This document shows, in pieces, positions 35,853 to 44,964 of a stretch of DNA of 64,000 nucleotides. The stretch comes from Stieleria sp. JC731 (GTDB lineage Bacteria > Planctomycetota > Planctomycetia > Pirellulales > Pirellulaceae). Below the pieces are notes generated by a model. It did not search any database. It saw nothing but the letters and a program-made list of their open reading frames with translations, and was not told the origin of the DNA. The stretch is taken from positions 956,481-1,020,480 of the forward strand of contig NZ_JAJKFQ010000005.1 of assembly GCF_020966635.1 (NCBI RefSeq), read 5' to 3'. Position 1 is the stretch's first letter. The number at the start of each line of letters is the position of its first letter. The position numbers and the translations under genes are program-made.

Positions 35853-38800
35853 CTAGCGAATGCCTCGCGGGCGACCGGCAACACTCTGTTGTTCTTGCAT
35901 GTGCCCGATCGACATTCCGATCCAGCCATCACGCAATTCGAATTGGGTTATCTTGGTGTCTTCGCTGACACGATCTTGCAACAGTGAAGCCTTGGTCAGT
36001 TCCAGTGGACGCGAATGGGCGAGCACTTTGTTGAACACCGCTCGTACGGGTAGACGAGTTCGCATCGACATCCCAGGACCGCTAATGCTTAGGTGACCTT
36101 CGCGAACCAACGACGCGTTCAAGCCATCGACCTGAGGCACGTAGGTGGCGCGAACGATGAAGTTGCGTAGGCGTAGTCGTTCGCTGTCTTCAAGTCGGAT
36201 GATTCGCATCGTGATCCAGACCTTGCCGTCTTCGATTTCAACGGTGATCGGTCGATGCTTTGCGAATTGAATCTGGATGTCTTCTGGAATGTCATCGGGA
36301 ACCGTTTTGTCCTGCATTCCGAGCAAGTCGAAGCACTGGGCAAGCACATTGCGAATCGGCATCACTTCGTTCTGCGGGACCAGTTGCTCCAAAGTGTTAT
36401 TGAGCGCCGATTGGTGAATCTGCAAGCTCATCAAGCTATCCGACAATGCACGCGGGCGAGGTGTCATCGCGGCCAATTGCCAGTCACCAGCCATCCGGTA
36501 GCGAGCGATCAGGCGGTTGTCGGTCGATTGCATGTCGACAACTTGAGGCTTCAGTTGCAAACGGGTCAGTGGTCCGAAGATCGATTCGCTGAACCGGTCG
36601 CTTGACTGGTCAATCTTTTCGCGAACCGACTCAGTGATTTCATCACCGATCTGATTTTGAATTCGCTGACGAGCAATGCGGTTCGATAGCGATTCCTTTT
36701 CCATGTACTCCATTTCGGCAAACGTACGGACAAGGCTGCCTACCAGCGGCCATCCATCGTAATCGGTGTTAATGCCTCGCAGTCGCGAGGTGCCACCAAC
36801 TGAAACGTCAACGGCACCCAATTCAATGTTTGATGGTTGAATCGAAATCGGCGTCGATGCAGAAAACGGATTGTTGCTGGATGTTCGCACGGCCGCAGGA
36901 CCACGCATCCCGACGCTTCGTGTAGCGACACTTCCGTTCGTGTGCAAATCGATATTCCACGATCCGAATGCCGGGCGAATGCTAAGGCCGAGTTGGCTTT
37001 CGATCGTGCTGACGCCGGTCACGCGGCTGCCCAGCATGGTGGTTCGGACCGGTACGTTGCGGGATGGAATTTCTGGTAGGAGCTGATTCAGCATTTCGTC
37101 GCTGATCGAAAACCGAACGTTCGCGTTGCGGTAGTACAGGTTGATGTTGTCAGCCAACCGTTGAATGCTTTCGTGGCGTGCATATCGCAACGCTTGCATC
37201 GACTGGGCGACTTCGGCGGTGACAAGGTCGATAGCGTTAGATTCAGCTTTTTCGATCTGGTGCAGGAATGCCGAGTAGTCGATCGCACCGGTTGCCCAAG
37301 GGCGGATGGCGACGGCAACAGCTTGCACCGAATCGCTTTCAAGCCATTGGCGGTGGGAATCGTCCAGGTTCGGCCACTGTGTCCGCGATAGGAATTTTTG
37401 TGATAGCTCCTGGCGATCGCCGTCGTTGCCCGATGCGAACGCTTGCTCAAGCTCGCTTAGAACAAGGAACTGATTCCAACCTTCAGCATCGCCCGTTTCT
37501 GGAAGAGCTGCTTTCAACGTCTCAATCGCTTCAACAGCCCCGACAACGTCGTCACCAACGTATTGGGTTTGAGGATAATCACCGGAATTGATTTCGTAGA
37601 TCGGACGCCAAACGGTTAGCCGACGCTGAATCGAAAAGGCTGCTTGCAGCCAAGCGACTTGCTCGCTTCGTGGTTGAATCGATTCGGCGTGGGTGAACGC
37701 GAAGTCGCATGCCTGTTGAAGTTGATCCAATAGCATCGGTACCTGTTCGTCGCCCAGGCGTTTGGTGCGCGGAAGCTGCTGCAGGATTCCACGCACAGAC
37801 GAGGACCAGTGAAGCAAGTCGTCGGTCGATAGAACCGGTTGTTGATCCGATTGCACGCGGGTGCTAGCGACACGCATCAGGTTTTCGCGTGGTTGGATCA
37901 CGGCGACCCGTTCAAGTTGATCGAGTTGCTCGATCAGTTTTGCCGCAACAGGCCAAGTCTTCGAACGGGCTTCGGCGAGCGGGCGAGATTTCTCGGAATC
38001 GTCTTCTGCAATATCAACGACCGCGGGTGAAGCGGGTTCCATCTCGGGACGAGATAGAACGTTGTGTGTTTCCAGGGCAGGAATTTCTTGTGCCGATAGG
38101 TCCGATTCCAACTCTGGCGACAATGCCGTTTGAGGACGCGTCTCTTTCGCGATTCGATCGGGACTCGGTTGATTTGTCGTCGGACGTTCTGCCAAACGCG
38201 GTGGAATGAATTCGACTGTTGGCTCGGAAGCTTGGCCCATCAAAGGGAGCTCCAGGTCATCAGTTTGGTTCAATACCGACGCACCCACAGTGCGATCGAG
38301 CAATTCAGGATCGAGATTGATCACCGGATTGGTGGATTCCGTTTCGCTGGCAACTTCGTCAGACGCTGGTGCGTTTTGTGATACCGCAGGTGTCCGACTG
38401 GCGGCAGGCTCGATTACCAGGTCGAAACCGAACAAGTCGCTCTGGCTGTTCAGGGCTGGCGCGGGGATCGCAGAGATCTCGGCAGCCTGTGGCCCGATCG
38501 GAGCCTCCAACCAAGACTCGATCGAGTTTGCTTGATCGGTTAAGGCAGTATTGCTTGATTCAGACGAGGGCGAATCGCTGCTAGCGATCTGAGGTGCCAC
38601 TAGGGTCGTCGAAGGTAGGACGATCGCGTTTTGAGCAGCCGAATCTTCAGAGGCACGATCTAGTCCAGCCGACGATGTTTGCTTCGCGATGCCACTGGGA
38701 ATTAGAACGCTCGTCGGAAGGTCAGCCAATTCAGACGCTTCGACACTGGCGATTCGGTCGCTAACTGAGTGTTCGGCGGTTCGAAGCTGTCCAACCGTGG

Positions 38801-38972
38801 GGAGAGTGATTTCTCCATCAGGCTGGACTAGAGACAACCAGATGCCGCTGGCGCGTTTCGCCAGAGCTTTGGAAAAGGCATCTTTCTGAAGAGCCACGCC
38901 ACACAATAAAATGGTGAGCGTCGACGCCGTCAGCGGCCAAACGAAAAGTGAGCGTTTCACATCCTTGCGCAT
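35853..38972 (-). CDS. Large exported protein, planctomycete-type, function unknown
   Basis: The protein has 1039 aa from the ATG at 38972; the frame is open upstream only to a TTG. A signal or anchor helix lies at about residues 8-27 (LFVWPLTASTLTILLCGVAL). Residues 40 to about 340 are low-complexity, rich in Ser/Ala/Glu/Pro, with many 'ASE', 'SSE' and 'PE' runs. Residues 350-600 are helical. The C-terminal 430 residues are a folded region: 'NVRFSISDEMLNQLLPEIPSRNVPVRTTMLG', then 'SWNIDLHTNGSVATRSVGMRGPAAVRTSS', then a helical 'RTFAEMEYMEKESLSNRIARQRIQNQIGDEIT'. This last region has an apparent paralog in the protein encoded at 59841-60950 (same His-x-x-Gly, GPA-x-x-x-S and R-x-x-A-E order). 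No enzyme motif is visible. It probably acts in the periplasm or outer envelope. Confidence 0.75.
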   Translation of the reverse strand: MRKDVKRSLFVWPLTASTLTILLCGVALQKDAFSKALAKRASGIWLSLVQPDGEITLPTVGQLRTAEHSVSDRIASVEASELADLPTSVLIPSGIAKQTSSAGLDRASEDSAAQNAIVLPSTTLVAPQIASSDSPSSESSNTALTDQANSIESWLEAPIGPQAAEISAIPAPALNSQSDLFGFDLVIEPAASRTPAVSQNAPASDEVASETESTNPVINLDPELLDRTVGASVLNQTDDLELPLMGQASEPTVEFIPPRLAERPTTNQPSPDRIAKETRPQTALSPELESDLSAQEIPALETHNVLSRPEMEPASPAVVDIAEDDSEKSRPLAEARSKTWPVAAKLIEQLDQLERVAVIQPRENLMRVASTRVQSDQQPVLSTDDLLHWSSSVRGILQQLPRTKRLGDEQVPMLLDQLQQACDFAFTHAESIQPRSEQVAWLQAAFSIQRRLTVWRPIYEINSGDYPQTQYVGDDVVGAVEAIETLKAALPETGDAEGWNQFLVLSELEQAFASGNDGDRQELSQKFLSRTQWPNLDDSHRQWLESDSVQAVAVAIRPWATGAIDYSAFLHQIEKAESNAIDLVTAEVAQSMQALRYARHESIQRLADNINLYYRNANVRFSISDEMLNQLLPEIPSRNVPVRTTMLGSRVTGVSTIESQLGLSIRPAFGSWNIDLHTNGSVATRSVGMRGPAAVRTSSNNPFSASTPISIQPSNIELGAVDVSVGGTSRLRGINTDYDGWPLVGSLVRTFAEMEYMEKESLSNRIARQRIQNQIGDEITESVREKIDQSSDRFSESIFGPLTRLQLKPQVVDMQSTDNRLIARYRMAGDWQLAAMTPRPRALSDSLMSLQIHQSALNNTLEQLVPQNEVMPIRNVLAQCFDLLGMQDKTVPDDIPEDIQIQFAKHRPITVEIEDGKVWITMRIIRLEDSERLRLRNFIVRATYVPQVDGLNASLVREGHLSISGPGMSMRTRLPVRAVFNKVLAHSRPLELTKASLLQDRVSEDTKITQFELRDGWIGMSIGHMQEQQSVAGRPRGIR

Positions 38973-39410
38973 TGCATGACCATCGGTCTTGGGGAATAGG
39001 AGGTGGCAATCCAAACCGCCTTGCCACAAAATCGGCTAGATCTCCACGATGGTTCAGCGAGGATGGATCGACGTCCGTAAATCTCGCCGAAGTCGCGACG
39101 GCATGCTCCGGCAAGGTTTGCCCGTTACCAGAAAATCCTGCCTGTTTTACTCATGTGGACCCCAACAGAGTTGCGGTAGATCCCCAGCGAGGGCGATCCC
39201 GGGTGTACGTCAGGCGTTTCGCCAGCAAAACTATGTCACATGGCGACAGGGGCTGCGCCCTGAGGGTGGTTGGACAACGATCGGACGAAATACAACCTCG
39301 TGGGCGTGAACAGCAGGGATTTGTCGTTTCGATTCGGTTCCGTTGCCGTCGGCAAAAATGGACAATCATTCGATTGCCCCTATTTAAGATATAAGTGTCC
39401 TGGAGAGGAA
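38973..39410. other. Divergent intergenic region, no gene seen
   Basis: These 438 bases separate the 1039-aa gene and groES. No repeat family member was seen. The A/T-rich stretch ctatttaagatataag at 39380-39395 sits about 15-30 bp upstream of the groES start and may contain its -10 region, but no clear -35 was found. Confidence 0.35.
39402..39408 (+). promoter_or_regulatory. Ribosome-binding site of groES
   Basis: GGAGAGG immediately before the ATG at 39411. It selects that start over the 47-codon in-frame extension upstream. Confidence 0.7.
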
Positions 39411-39740
39411 ATGGCGAAGAAGAAATCAAATGCGGCGTTCGAGTATGTTGAACCGATCGGTGACCGCGTTTTGGTCCGCAAGGATGAACCCAAGCGAGAA
39501 ACACGCGGGGGCATCGCGCTACCCGATGCGGCTGAGATCCCAACGATCACTGGCCGCATCGTGACCATCAGTGCGGTGGTCGAGAACGATGAAGAATTGC
39601 CCCTTCGCCAATATGACAAAATTCTGTTCCATCCAAAGAATGCCATCCCTGTCGACTTGGAACACGACAACCAACTTTTTGTAGTTCCGGTTGATGACAT
39701 CGTTGCGGTCTTTCGGCGGGACAAACCGGAAGAGGCATAG
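39411..39740 (+). CDS. groES: Co-chaperonin GroES (stand-alone copy)
   Basis: The protein has 109 aa from the ATG at 39411. It has the Cpn10 architecture: a short basic N-terminus (AKKKSNAAFEYV), then 'PIGDRVLVRKDEPKRETRGGIALPDAA' with the mobile-loop region, and 'ITGRIVTISAVVENDEELPLRQYDKILFH' forming the body of the barrel. Canonical GroES is about 95 aa; the difference is an N-terminal extension and loop changes, including a poorly matching mobile-loop tripeptide. GroES caps the GroEL chamber during folding. Here no groEL gene is adjacent on either side, so this may be a second, specialised copy. The gene sits alone between long intergenic regions. Confidence 0.85.
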   Translation: MAKKKSNAAFEYVEPIGDRVLVRKDEPKRETRGGIALPDAAEIPTITGRIVTISAVVENDEELPLRQYDKILFHPKNAIPVDLEHDNQLFVVPVDDIVAVFRRDKPEEA

Positions 39741-40055
39741 TCAGTCGTATTGGGCGATCAAAACGGCTTGTGGTAAAGCGAGAATCATCGGAACTAAATC
39801 CTGTTACCCTCGTAGTTCAGTTGCGGCTCTGCCTTTTCACCTGAACGGCATTTCACCCCGACTGGGCAGTTCGTTTCGTCAACATTGCGATGTGAAGATC
39901 GCTGCCAGCGTCCACAGTTTTAGACATTTCGGTTACACTGAACGTGCCATTGTTGAACGCATTGGAACCAGCAATCGACTTCGGATGTCAAAGCAAGGAC
40001 GATCTGAATGAGGCAGATGTGCGGTCGGTAGTGAACGCGATTGGAAATGCTTTGA
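39741..40055. other. Intergenic region before the sigma-factor gene, no gene seen
   Basis: These 315 bases contain no recognisable repeat, RNA or small gene. The region should carry the promoter of the sigma/kinase operon, possibly autoregulated, but no ECF-type -35 (AAC-containing) and -10 pair could be singled out by eye. Confidence 0.35.
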
Positions 40056-40652
40056 ATGACCTCCGTTACTGAACTTATCAATCGAAGCCAAGAAGGTGGT
40101 GGCGGAGAAACCGACAAACTTTTTTCGGCGATGTATGACGATCTGCGTCGGCTCGCCGGGCGGTTTTTGCAAAACGAACCGCTTCGGAATCGGCTAAGCA
40201 GTTCATCGTTGGTTCACCAAGCCTACATGCGGATGGTGGACCACTCGCGAATCAACTGGCAAGGCAAGACCCACTTCTTTGCCATCGGTGCGACCGTGAT
40301 GCGGCGAATTCTGGTCGACCATGCAAGGAAGGTGCAGTCTCTTAAGCGTGGTGGCGACTGGGAACGTCGGCAACTGCACGATGACGTCACATTCGAGCTC
40401 AACCGTGATGAAGACGTCGTGGCGCTAGATGATCTGTTGGAACAACTGGCGACGTTAAATCCACGCCAAGCAAAAATTGTCGAACTGCGTTTCTTCGGCG
40501 GGATGACGATGCGAGAAATCGCGGGTGAAATGAAGCTGGGCCTTCGCACCGTCGAAAAGGAATGGGCGATGAGCCGCGCATGGATGAGACGTGAACTGAG
40601 ACGTGACCAGGAATCGATCGACGGTTCGTCTGCGGATTCAGAGTCGACTTGA
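40056..40652 (+). CDS. ECF-like RNA polymerase sigma factor (PF07638 type)
   Basis: The protein has 198 aa. The sigma-2 region spans about 20-100 (LFSAMYDDLRRLAGRFL, SSSSLVHQAYMRMVDHSRINWQGKTHFFAIGATVMRRILVDHAR) and sigma-4 about 128-180 (LATLNPRQAKIVELRFFGGMTMREIAGEMKLGLRTVEKEWAMSRAWMRREL). The 'LVHQAYMRM...FFAIGATVMRRILVDHARKVQSLKRGG' block is characteristic of the planctomycete/acidobacterial ECF-like group. These factors redirect RNA polymerase to a small regulon. The stop TGA shares its last base with the ATG of the kinase gene (TGATG), which implies coupled translation. No anti-sigma gene is present. The kinase may take that role, as in ECF sigma factors controlled by Ser/Thr phosphorylation. 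Confidence 0.92.
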   Translation: MTSVTELINRSQEGGGGETDKLFSAMYDDLRRLAGRFLQNEPLRNRLSSSSLVHQAYMRMVDHSRINWQGKTHFFAIGATVMRRILVDHARKVQSLKRGGDWERRQLHDDVTFELNRDEDVVALDDLLEQLATLNPRQAKIVELRFFGGMTMREIAGEMKLGLRTVEKEWAMSRAWMRRELRRDQESIDGSSADSEST

Positions 40653-43186
40653 TGGATGTCGAACGCTACGCCAAGGTTCGAACGCTGTTTCTCGCTGTCG
40701 AAGCGATGGAACCTGAGCAGCAGCGGGCCTATCTGGAAAAGGAATGTGATCAAGACTCTGAACTCCTAGGCGAAGTGCTCTCGCTTTTAGACGAGCACGA
40801 TGTCGAGTCTGCACGGCTAGAAGGCAATTCCGCAAAGCAACCCGCCTTGCCATCCGGGGAGCGAAGTGGCGATTCACTCGATGCATCTGACGTGTCTGGT
40901 TCGATCCCGTTTATGCCGAACGCGAGAGATCATGCGGTGGGGAATCCATCGGATCAGCCTCGATCGCCGCGTCAATTCAATCGACGAAAGCGTGACTTGC
41001 CCAGCAAGTCGGCGACCGCCAAAGTGGCCGATGCTGGCGAAAAGGAAAAAGCGCATGCGTCTCAAATTACGATGCAGGGTGCACAGCGAACGCATGCATC
41101 GCCACGCTATAGCAATGATTCGGCACCGCCACAGCGACCGCCTTCACCTGGGTTGTGGCAATCACGCGCAAAGAAACATCGGCGATTCAATTCCGGTTGG
41201 CTGTGGCTAGCTGCAATCCTTCCAACTGTTTTGGTAGGCGCCTGGACCTACACGACCGTCGTCAAAAGTTTACGCCAGTCAACTGAACAAGAATTGGATG
41301 GTGTTGCCGACAGTATCAGTTTGACGGTGAAGCGTTACTTGGACGATCAAGCCCGATTGGCTCGTTCGTGGAGTCAGCAAGTCGACCTGCGGCAGTCCAT
41401 CATTGCTCTGATCGAAACCACTCGGTCCGACGAGTCGATCGACCTACTACGTGACAGTCCTCACGCACTGGAAATTCGATCGCAGCTAAAAGCGCTCTCC
41501 CAATTGCAAGAGATCAAGTACTTCGTCTGGGATCGAACCGGACGAATTGTGGCCAGCTGGCGCGAAGACGGAAGTGATCTCGGAGAGCATATTCCGCCGG
41601 AAAACGCTTCGTATCTTGCCCGTTCGATGCGTGGCGAAACGGTGTTGTTCGGACCTGAGTGGATGACGGAAGAAAGCTCGCTCGGCGATCAGCACGATGA
41701 TCAGCCGGTCATGGCTGAAATGCTACCCATTCGCGACAGCCAATCACGAATCATTGCGACGATTTTGATCGGTGGTTTTGGGATGTTCGAAAACTTTGAC
41801 AAAATCTTTCATCAAGCTTCGCAGTCCGGTGGGTTGGATGTCTATGCGGTCAACTCGCAGGGCAACATGATCACCAATAGCACCCAGGCGATCGCAGAGT
41901 TGCTGGGCGATGGTGACAAAAACAAATCGCGTGAAATAGCGGGACAGTTAAGGGTTTCTGATCCAACGGACTCGGGGCAGTCTAGTGCCGTTTCACTTGA
42001 AAGCCGACGAAGCCAACCATTGACGTATGCGGTTTCTGGTGTGTCCAACGGGAACAGCGATTCGATGCTGACACCGTACTCGAATTATTCGGGGACATCG
42101 GTTGTGGGTGCGTGGCGTTGGATTGACGACTACGACATAGGTATCGTTGTCGAACAGTCCAGCGATTTTGCATTCGCGACGGCAAGGATCGTACGATACG
42201 GTTTTTTCAGCCTGGGCTGCATGTTGACCCTGACCGCTTTGGTGGCTGCAAGCGTAATTGCCAAGCGGACCGCATTGGCACAAGCAGCGGTTCATCCGCT
42301 GAGCCGCTATGAAATCGTTTCTGAACTGGGAAGCGGTGGAATGGGAGTCGTTTATCGAGCAAAACACGCTCAGTTGGGACGTGATACGGCACTAAAAGTC
42401 TTGCGCGCCGATCGCGACAATCTCGAAGATCGCTTGCGGTTTGATCGTGAAGCCAAATTGGCCGCTTCGCTTAGCAGCGCGCACACGGTAACGATTTACG
42501 ATTACGGTCGTGGCGAAGAAGGTGAAGCGTATTGCGTGATGGAATTCCTAAAAGGGATCACGTTGTATGATGCGGTCGCGCGGAGCGGGTACCAAGAAAT
42601 TGGCCGGGTGTTGTATATCCTTCGTCAGATTTGTGACTCCCTCGGCGAAGCACACAATTTGGGCTTGGTGCATCGCGACATGAAACCCCAAAACGTCATG
42701 TTGTCGATTGACCCATCGGTGGGTGACTGGGCTGTCGTTTTTGATTTCGGTTTGGCGAAGCCGCTTCATTCCGCATCGGACGCTTATCAGACCAGTGAAA
42801 CGATATGGGCAGGAACTCCGATGTATATGGCTCCCGAACGCTATCGGGAACCGAACAAGATTGATCCTCGATCGGATATCTATTCGGTCGGCTGCATCGC
42901 GTACTTTCTGCTTTCAGGCCGACCGCCGTTTATCGAGTGCGATCCTGAATCGTTGTTCGCACTTGTATTGACCGAAGACCCGATCAGTATCGCTGTCCAC
43001 CGCGACGAGGATGTTCCAGAAAAGGTGGCGGCGTTCGTCAAACGCTGCATGGCGAAAAACATGGATGAACGCTTTGGGTCCATCGATGAATTGGCCAAGC
43101 AGCTTGACGAATTGATCCGCGAATACCCCTGGTCGGTCGAACAGTCTCGCGCATGGTGGCGCATTCATGGTGATGATCTCGACTGA
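40652..43186 (+). CDS. Transmembrane Ser/Thr protein kinase with extracytoplasmic sensor
   Basis: The protein has 844 aa from the ATG at 40652. In order: a cytoplasmic N-terminus (1-183) opening with a zinc-free helical piece (RTLFLAVEAMEPEQQRAYLEKEC) seen at the start of planctomycete kinases; TM1 about 186-206; an extracytoplasmic region of about 320 aa with a Cache/PDC-like pattern (YLDDQARLARSW, 'FVWDRTGRIVASWREDG', 'VYAVNSQGNMITNS'); TM2 about 528-550; and a C-terminal kinase domain (556-835). The kinase motifs are complete: GSGGMGVVY near 559, ALKVL lysine near 580, HRDMKPQN near 675, DFG near 698 and APE near 725. The kinase lying C-terminal to the sensor is opposite to the usual PknB layout. 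It probably senses an external ligand and controls the co-translated sigma factor. Confidence 0.93.
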   Translation: MDVERYAKVRTLFLAVEAMEPEQQRAYLEKECDQDSELLGEVLSLLDEHDVESARLEGNSAKQPALPSGERSGDSLDASDVSGSIPFMPNARDHAVGNPSDQPRSPRQFNRRKRDLPSKSATAKVADAGEKEKAHASQITMQGAQRTHASPRYSNDSAPPQRPPSPGLWQSRAKKHRRFNSGWLWLAAILPTVLVGAWTYTTVVKSLRQSTEQELDGVADSISLTVKRYLDDQARLARSWSQQVDLRQSIIALIETTRSDESIDLLRDSPHALEIRSQLKALSQLQEIKYFVWDRTGRIVASWREDGSDLGEHIPPENASYLARSMRGETVLFGPEWMTEESSLGDQHDDQPVMAEMLPIRDSQSRIIATILIGGFGMFENFDKIFHQASQSGGLDVYAVNSQGNMITNSTQAIAELLGDGDKNKSREIAGQLRVSDPTDSGQSSAVSLESRRSQPLTYAVSGVSNGNSDSMLTPYSNYSGTSVVGAWRWIDDYDIGIVVEQSSDFAFATARIVRYGFFSLGCMLTLTALVAASVIAKRTALAQAAVHPLSRYEIVSELGSGGMGVVYRAKHAQLGRDTALKVLRADRDNLEDRLRFDREAKLAASLSSAHTVTIYDYGRGEEGEAYCVMEFLKGITLYDAVARSGYQEIGRVLYILRQICDSLGEAHNLGLVHRDMKPQNVMLSIDPSVGDWAVVFDFGLAKPLHSASDAYQTSETIWAGTPMYMAPERYREPNKIDPRSDIYSVGCIAYFLLSGRPPFIECDPESLFALVLTEDPISIAVHRDEDVPEKVAAFVKRCMAKNMDERFGSIDELAKQLDELIREYPWSVEQSRAWWRIHGDDLD

Positions 43187-43191
43187 TGTAA

Positions 43192-43581
43192 TCATCGGGG
43201 CAACCTCCGAATCGAAGTCGACTCAGCGATGTAATCCGATCCGGCCAAGACAGCAATACTACGCTCCAGCCCGGCTTCGGTGAACACATCACGCATTCCG
43301 ATCATCAGCGAATGCCATTTCTGGATGGTATCAGGAACCGGAATTGTCTTGCTCTCATGACCGCCGATACCAACCTCGCTAATCCCGATTTCGGTCGGTA
43401 GGTGCAGCAAGGCTTCCAGCATCAGGTGTTGGAGGCATTCACATTCGGATAGATCTGGATCATCGTAGATCCAAAGGTGTGGGGTAAGGATGCGATCCAT
43501 CATCGCAAGAGCGGCTGTTTCAGCCGATTCAGAATTCAAAACCAATTCCGCTTGCCCGCACCAAATGTAGAATTTTGCCAC
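43192..43581 (-). CDS. Small conserved-looking protein, function unknown
   Basis: The protein has 129 aa with a GTG start at 43581, chosen because AAGGAG lies seven bases upstream (43589-43594). The alternative TTG at 43623 has no site. It begins VAKFYIWCGQAELVLNSESAETAALAMMDR and continues 'PHLWIYDDPDLSE', 'LEALLHL', 'GLERSIAVLAGSDYI'. It is soluble, acidic and mixed alpha/beta, with no signal peptide. I do not recognise the family beyond an impression of small planctomycete proteins with the same opening. It is convergent with the kinase gene, with a 5-bp gap. Coding is likely, given the good ribosome site and ordinary composition. Confidence 0.65.
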   Translation of the reverse strand: MAKFYIWCGQAELVLNSESAETAALAMMDRILTPHLWIYDDPDLSECECLQHLMLEALLHLPTEIGISEVGIGGHESKTIPVPDTIQKWHSLMIGMRDVFTEAGLERSIAVLAGSDYIAESTSIRRLPR

Positions 43582-43985
43582 CGCTTCGCTCCTTCTTGTT
43601 GGGACGATGCCAACCGATCGCAATCGATTGCCATCTTTTTGAATTCGAACATCGCGGGTGAAACAGCCGGTTGATCAAAACCGTTGTCCCTTCCCGCGAC
43701 AGAAGGAATATCGAGAGTGCAATGACACGGTTGGTCACGTCGAAAAAACGCCGCCTATTTGCCGCTGGAAAGCTCGAAAATGAGCATTCTTACCAGGGCG
43801 ATTTCGATGGGGATGCGCAACGCTCACCTGCCGTTATACTGCTAGTCTTTACCCCTGCGAACTTCCGCAACGCCGCGAAGTTCCGTACCGTTACGAAGTC
43901 AGGACGGGGCCCTCGGGGGGCGAAAGGCTCCACGCTCGGCGTCTTTAGTGGTCGCCGACTCCGATTCCTCTAAACAACCTTGCCG
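43582..43985. other. Divergent intergenic region, no gene seen
   Basis: These 404 bases lie between the small minus-strand gene and the ankyrin gene. Apart from the AAGGAG ribosome site at its left edge, I see no gene, repeat or clear promoter. Confidence 0.35.
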
Positions 43986-44633
43986 ATGTTTCGATTTGTC
44001 GCTTTGACCGCCGTGTTTTTTGTCCTATTTGCGGCCGGGATTCTATTGCTGTTCTCAAAGCCCGCTGGGGATGGCAAGCCGGAGTCCGATTCAGCGGCGG
44101 CGGCTGGTCAGGAATCGACGCAAGTTTCTGATTCGTCGGCGGAGAAAGCACCCTCGTTCAGCTACACGCCGGAAGCTTTCCGAGATGCGGCTTATGAAGG
44201 CAAACTGGATGTCGTTCAAAAATGCCTTGACGAAGGGATGGATGTTGAAATCGCAGATTCGCTGGACCATACGCCACTGATCATGGCGGCCTTCAATGGG
44301 CACAAGAAAGTTTGCAAGTTGCTGCTTGATGCTGGAGCCGATGTCAACGCTCGCGATCGCGAAGGTAAAGGACCGCTGTATCACGCGGCCAGTATCGAAT
44401 CACCAGAAACGGTCACTTTGTTGTTGGATTCAGGAGCGGAGATCAACGCGATTGAAGCGACTGAACAATTTACGCCGCTGATGGTAGCCGCTGCAGAAGG
44501 AAACATCGAAGTGGTCAAAGTCCTTTTGAAAGCCGGTGCAGACAAGAACATGAAAGACGTTGATGGTGACGATGCCCGTGTTTTTGCGGCTGAGAAAAAC
44601 CATCAAGAAATCGTTGATCTTTTGGCCGATTAA
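43986..44633 (+). CDS. Membrane-anchored ankyrin-repeat protein
   Basis: The protein has 215 aa from the ATG at 43986; a TTG two codons earlier is possible. An N-terminal anchor helix (FRFVALTAVFFVLFAAGILLLF) precedes a Ser/Ala/Glu linker (about 27-60). Four to five ankyrin repeats follow, recognisable by 'FRDAAYEGKLDVVQKCLDEGMDVE', 'TPLIMAAFNGHKKVCKLLLDAGADVN', 'GPLYHAASIESPETVTLLLDSGAEIN', and 'TPLMVAAAEGNIEVVKVLLKAGADKN'. Ankyrin repeats mediate protein binding. The anchor places them on the periplasmic side, or possibly outside. The partner is unknown. The next gene, a 76-aa protein, begins 83 bp later. Confidence 0.88.
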   Translation: MFRFVALTAVFFVLFAAGILLLFSKPAGDGKPESDSAAAAGQESTQVSDSSAEKAPSFSYTPEAFRDAAYEGKLDVVQKCLDEGMDVEIADSLDHTPLIMAAFNGHKKVCKLLLDAGADVNARDREGKGPLYHAASIESPETVTLLLDSGAEINAIEATEQFTPLMVAAAEGNIEVVKVLLKAGADKNMKDVDGDDARVFAAEKNHQEIVDLLAD

Positions 44634-44716
44634 CTTCAGCGTCTCCGACGAAGATCCTATTTTTTTCGCCCTCGGCGATGACCATTCGAGCCTCCAACCA
44701 TTCCCCCCCTTTCTCG

Positions 44717-44947
44717 ATGAGAGTATCCGTGCAGCAAGTCAAGATTTTCAAAGCGACCGACACCGAACTTGAAGATATGGAGAAACAAATTAACCGCTTT
44801 ATTCGCAAGAACGATATCCGTGTCTTATCGATTAGCGGTAACCATTCACCGGCACCGTCGGCCGGTAGTGGCCCGATGAATACGTTCGCCGGGGGAGATG
44901 TGACGGTCATCATGATGTATGAAATCGACATCGAGAAACGATCCTAA
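44717..44947 (+). CDS. Small soluble protein, function unknown
   Basis: The protein has 76 aa from the ATG at 44717 (RVSVQQVKIFKATDTELEDMEKQINRF, then 'NDIRVLSISGNHSP', 'GGDVTVIMMYEIDIE'). It reads as two strands and a helix with a Gly/Ser/Pro loop, like small ferredoxin-fold sporadic proteins. There are no cysteines, signal or membrane helix. It is followed 17 bp later by the GTG of the ABC ATPase gene on the same strand, so it may lead that operon. Composition matches its neighbours. I cannot assign a function. Confidence 0.65.
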   Translation: MRVSVQQVKIFKATDTELEDMEKQINRFIRKNDIRVLSISGNHSPAPSAGSGPMNTFAGGDVTVIMMYEIDIEKRS

Positions 44948-44964
44948 AACCCAGAGCTGCCCCG

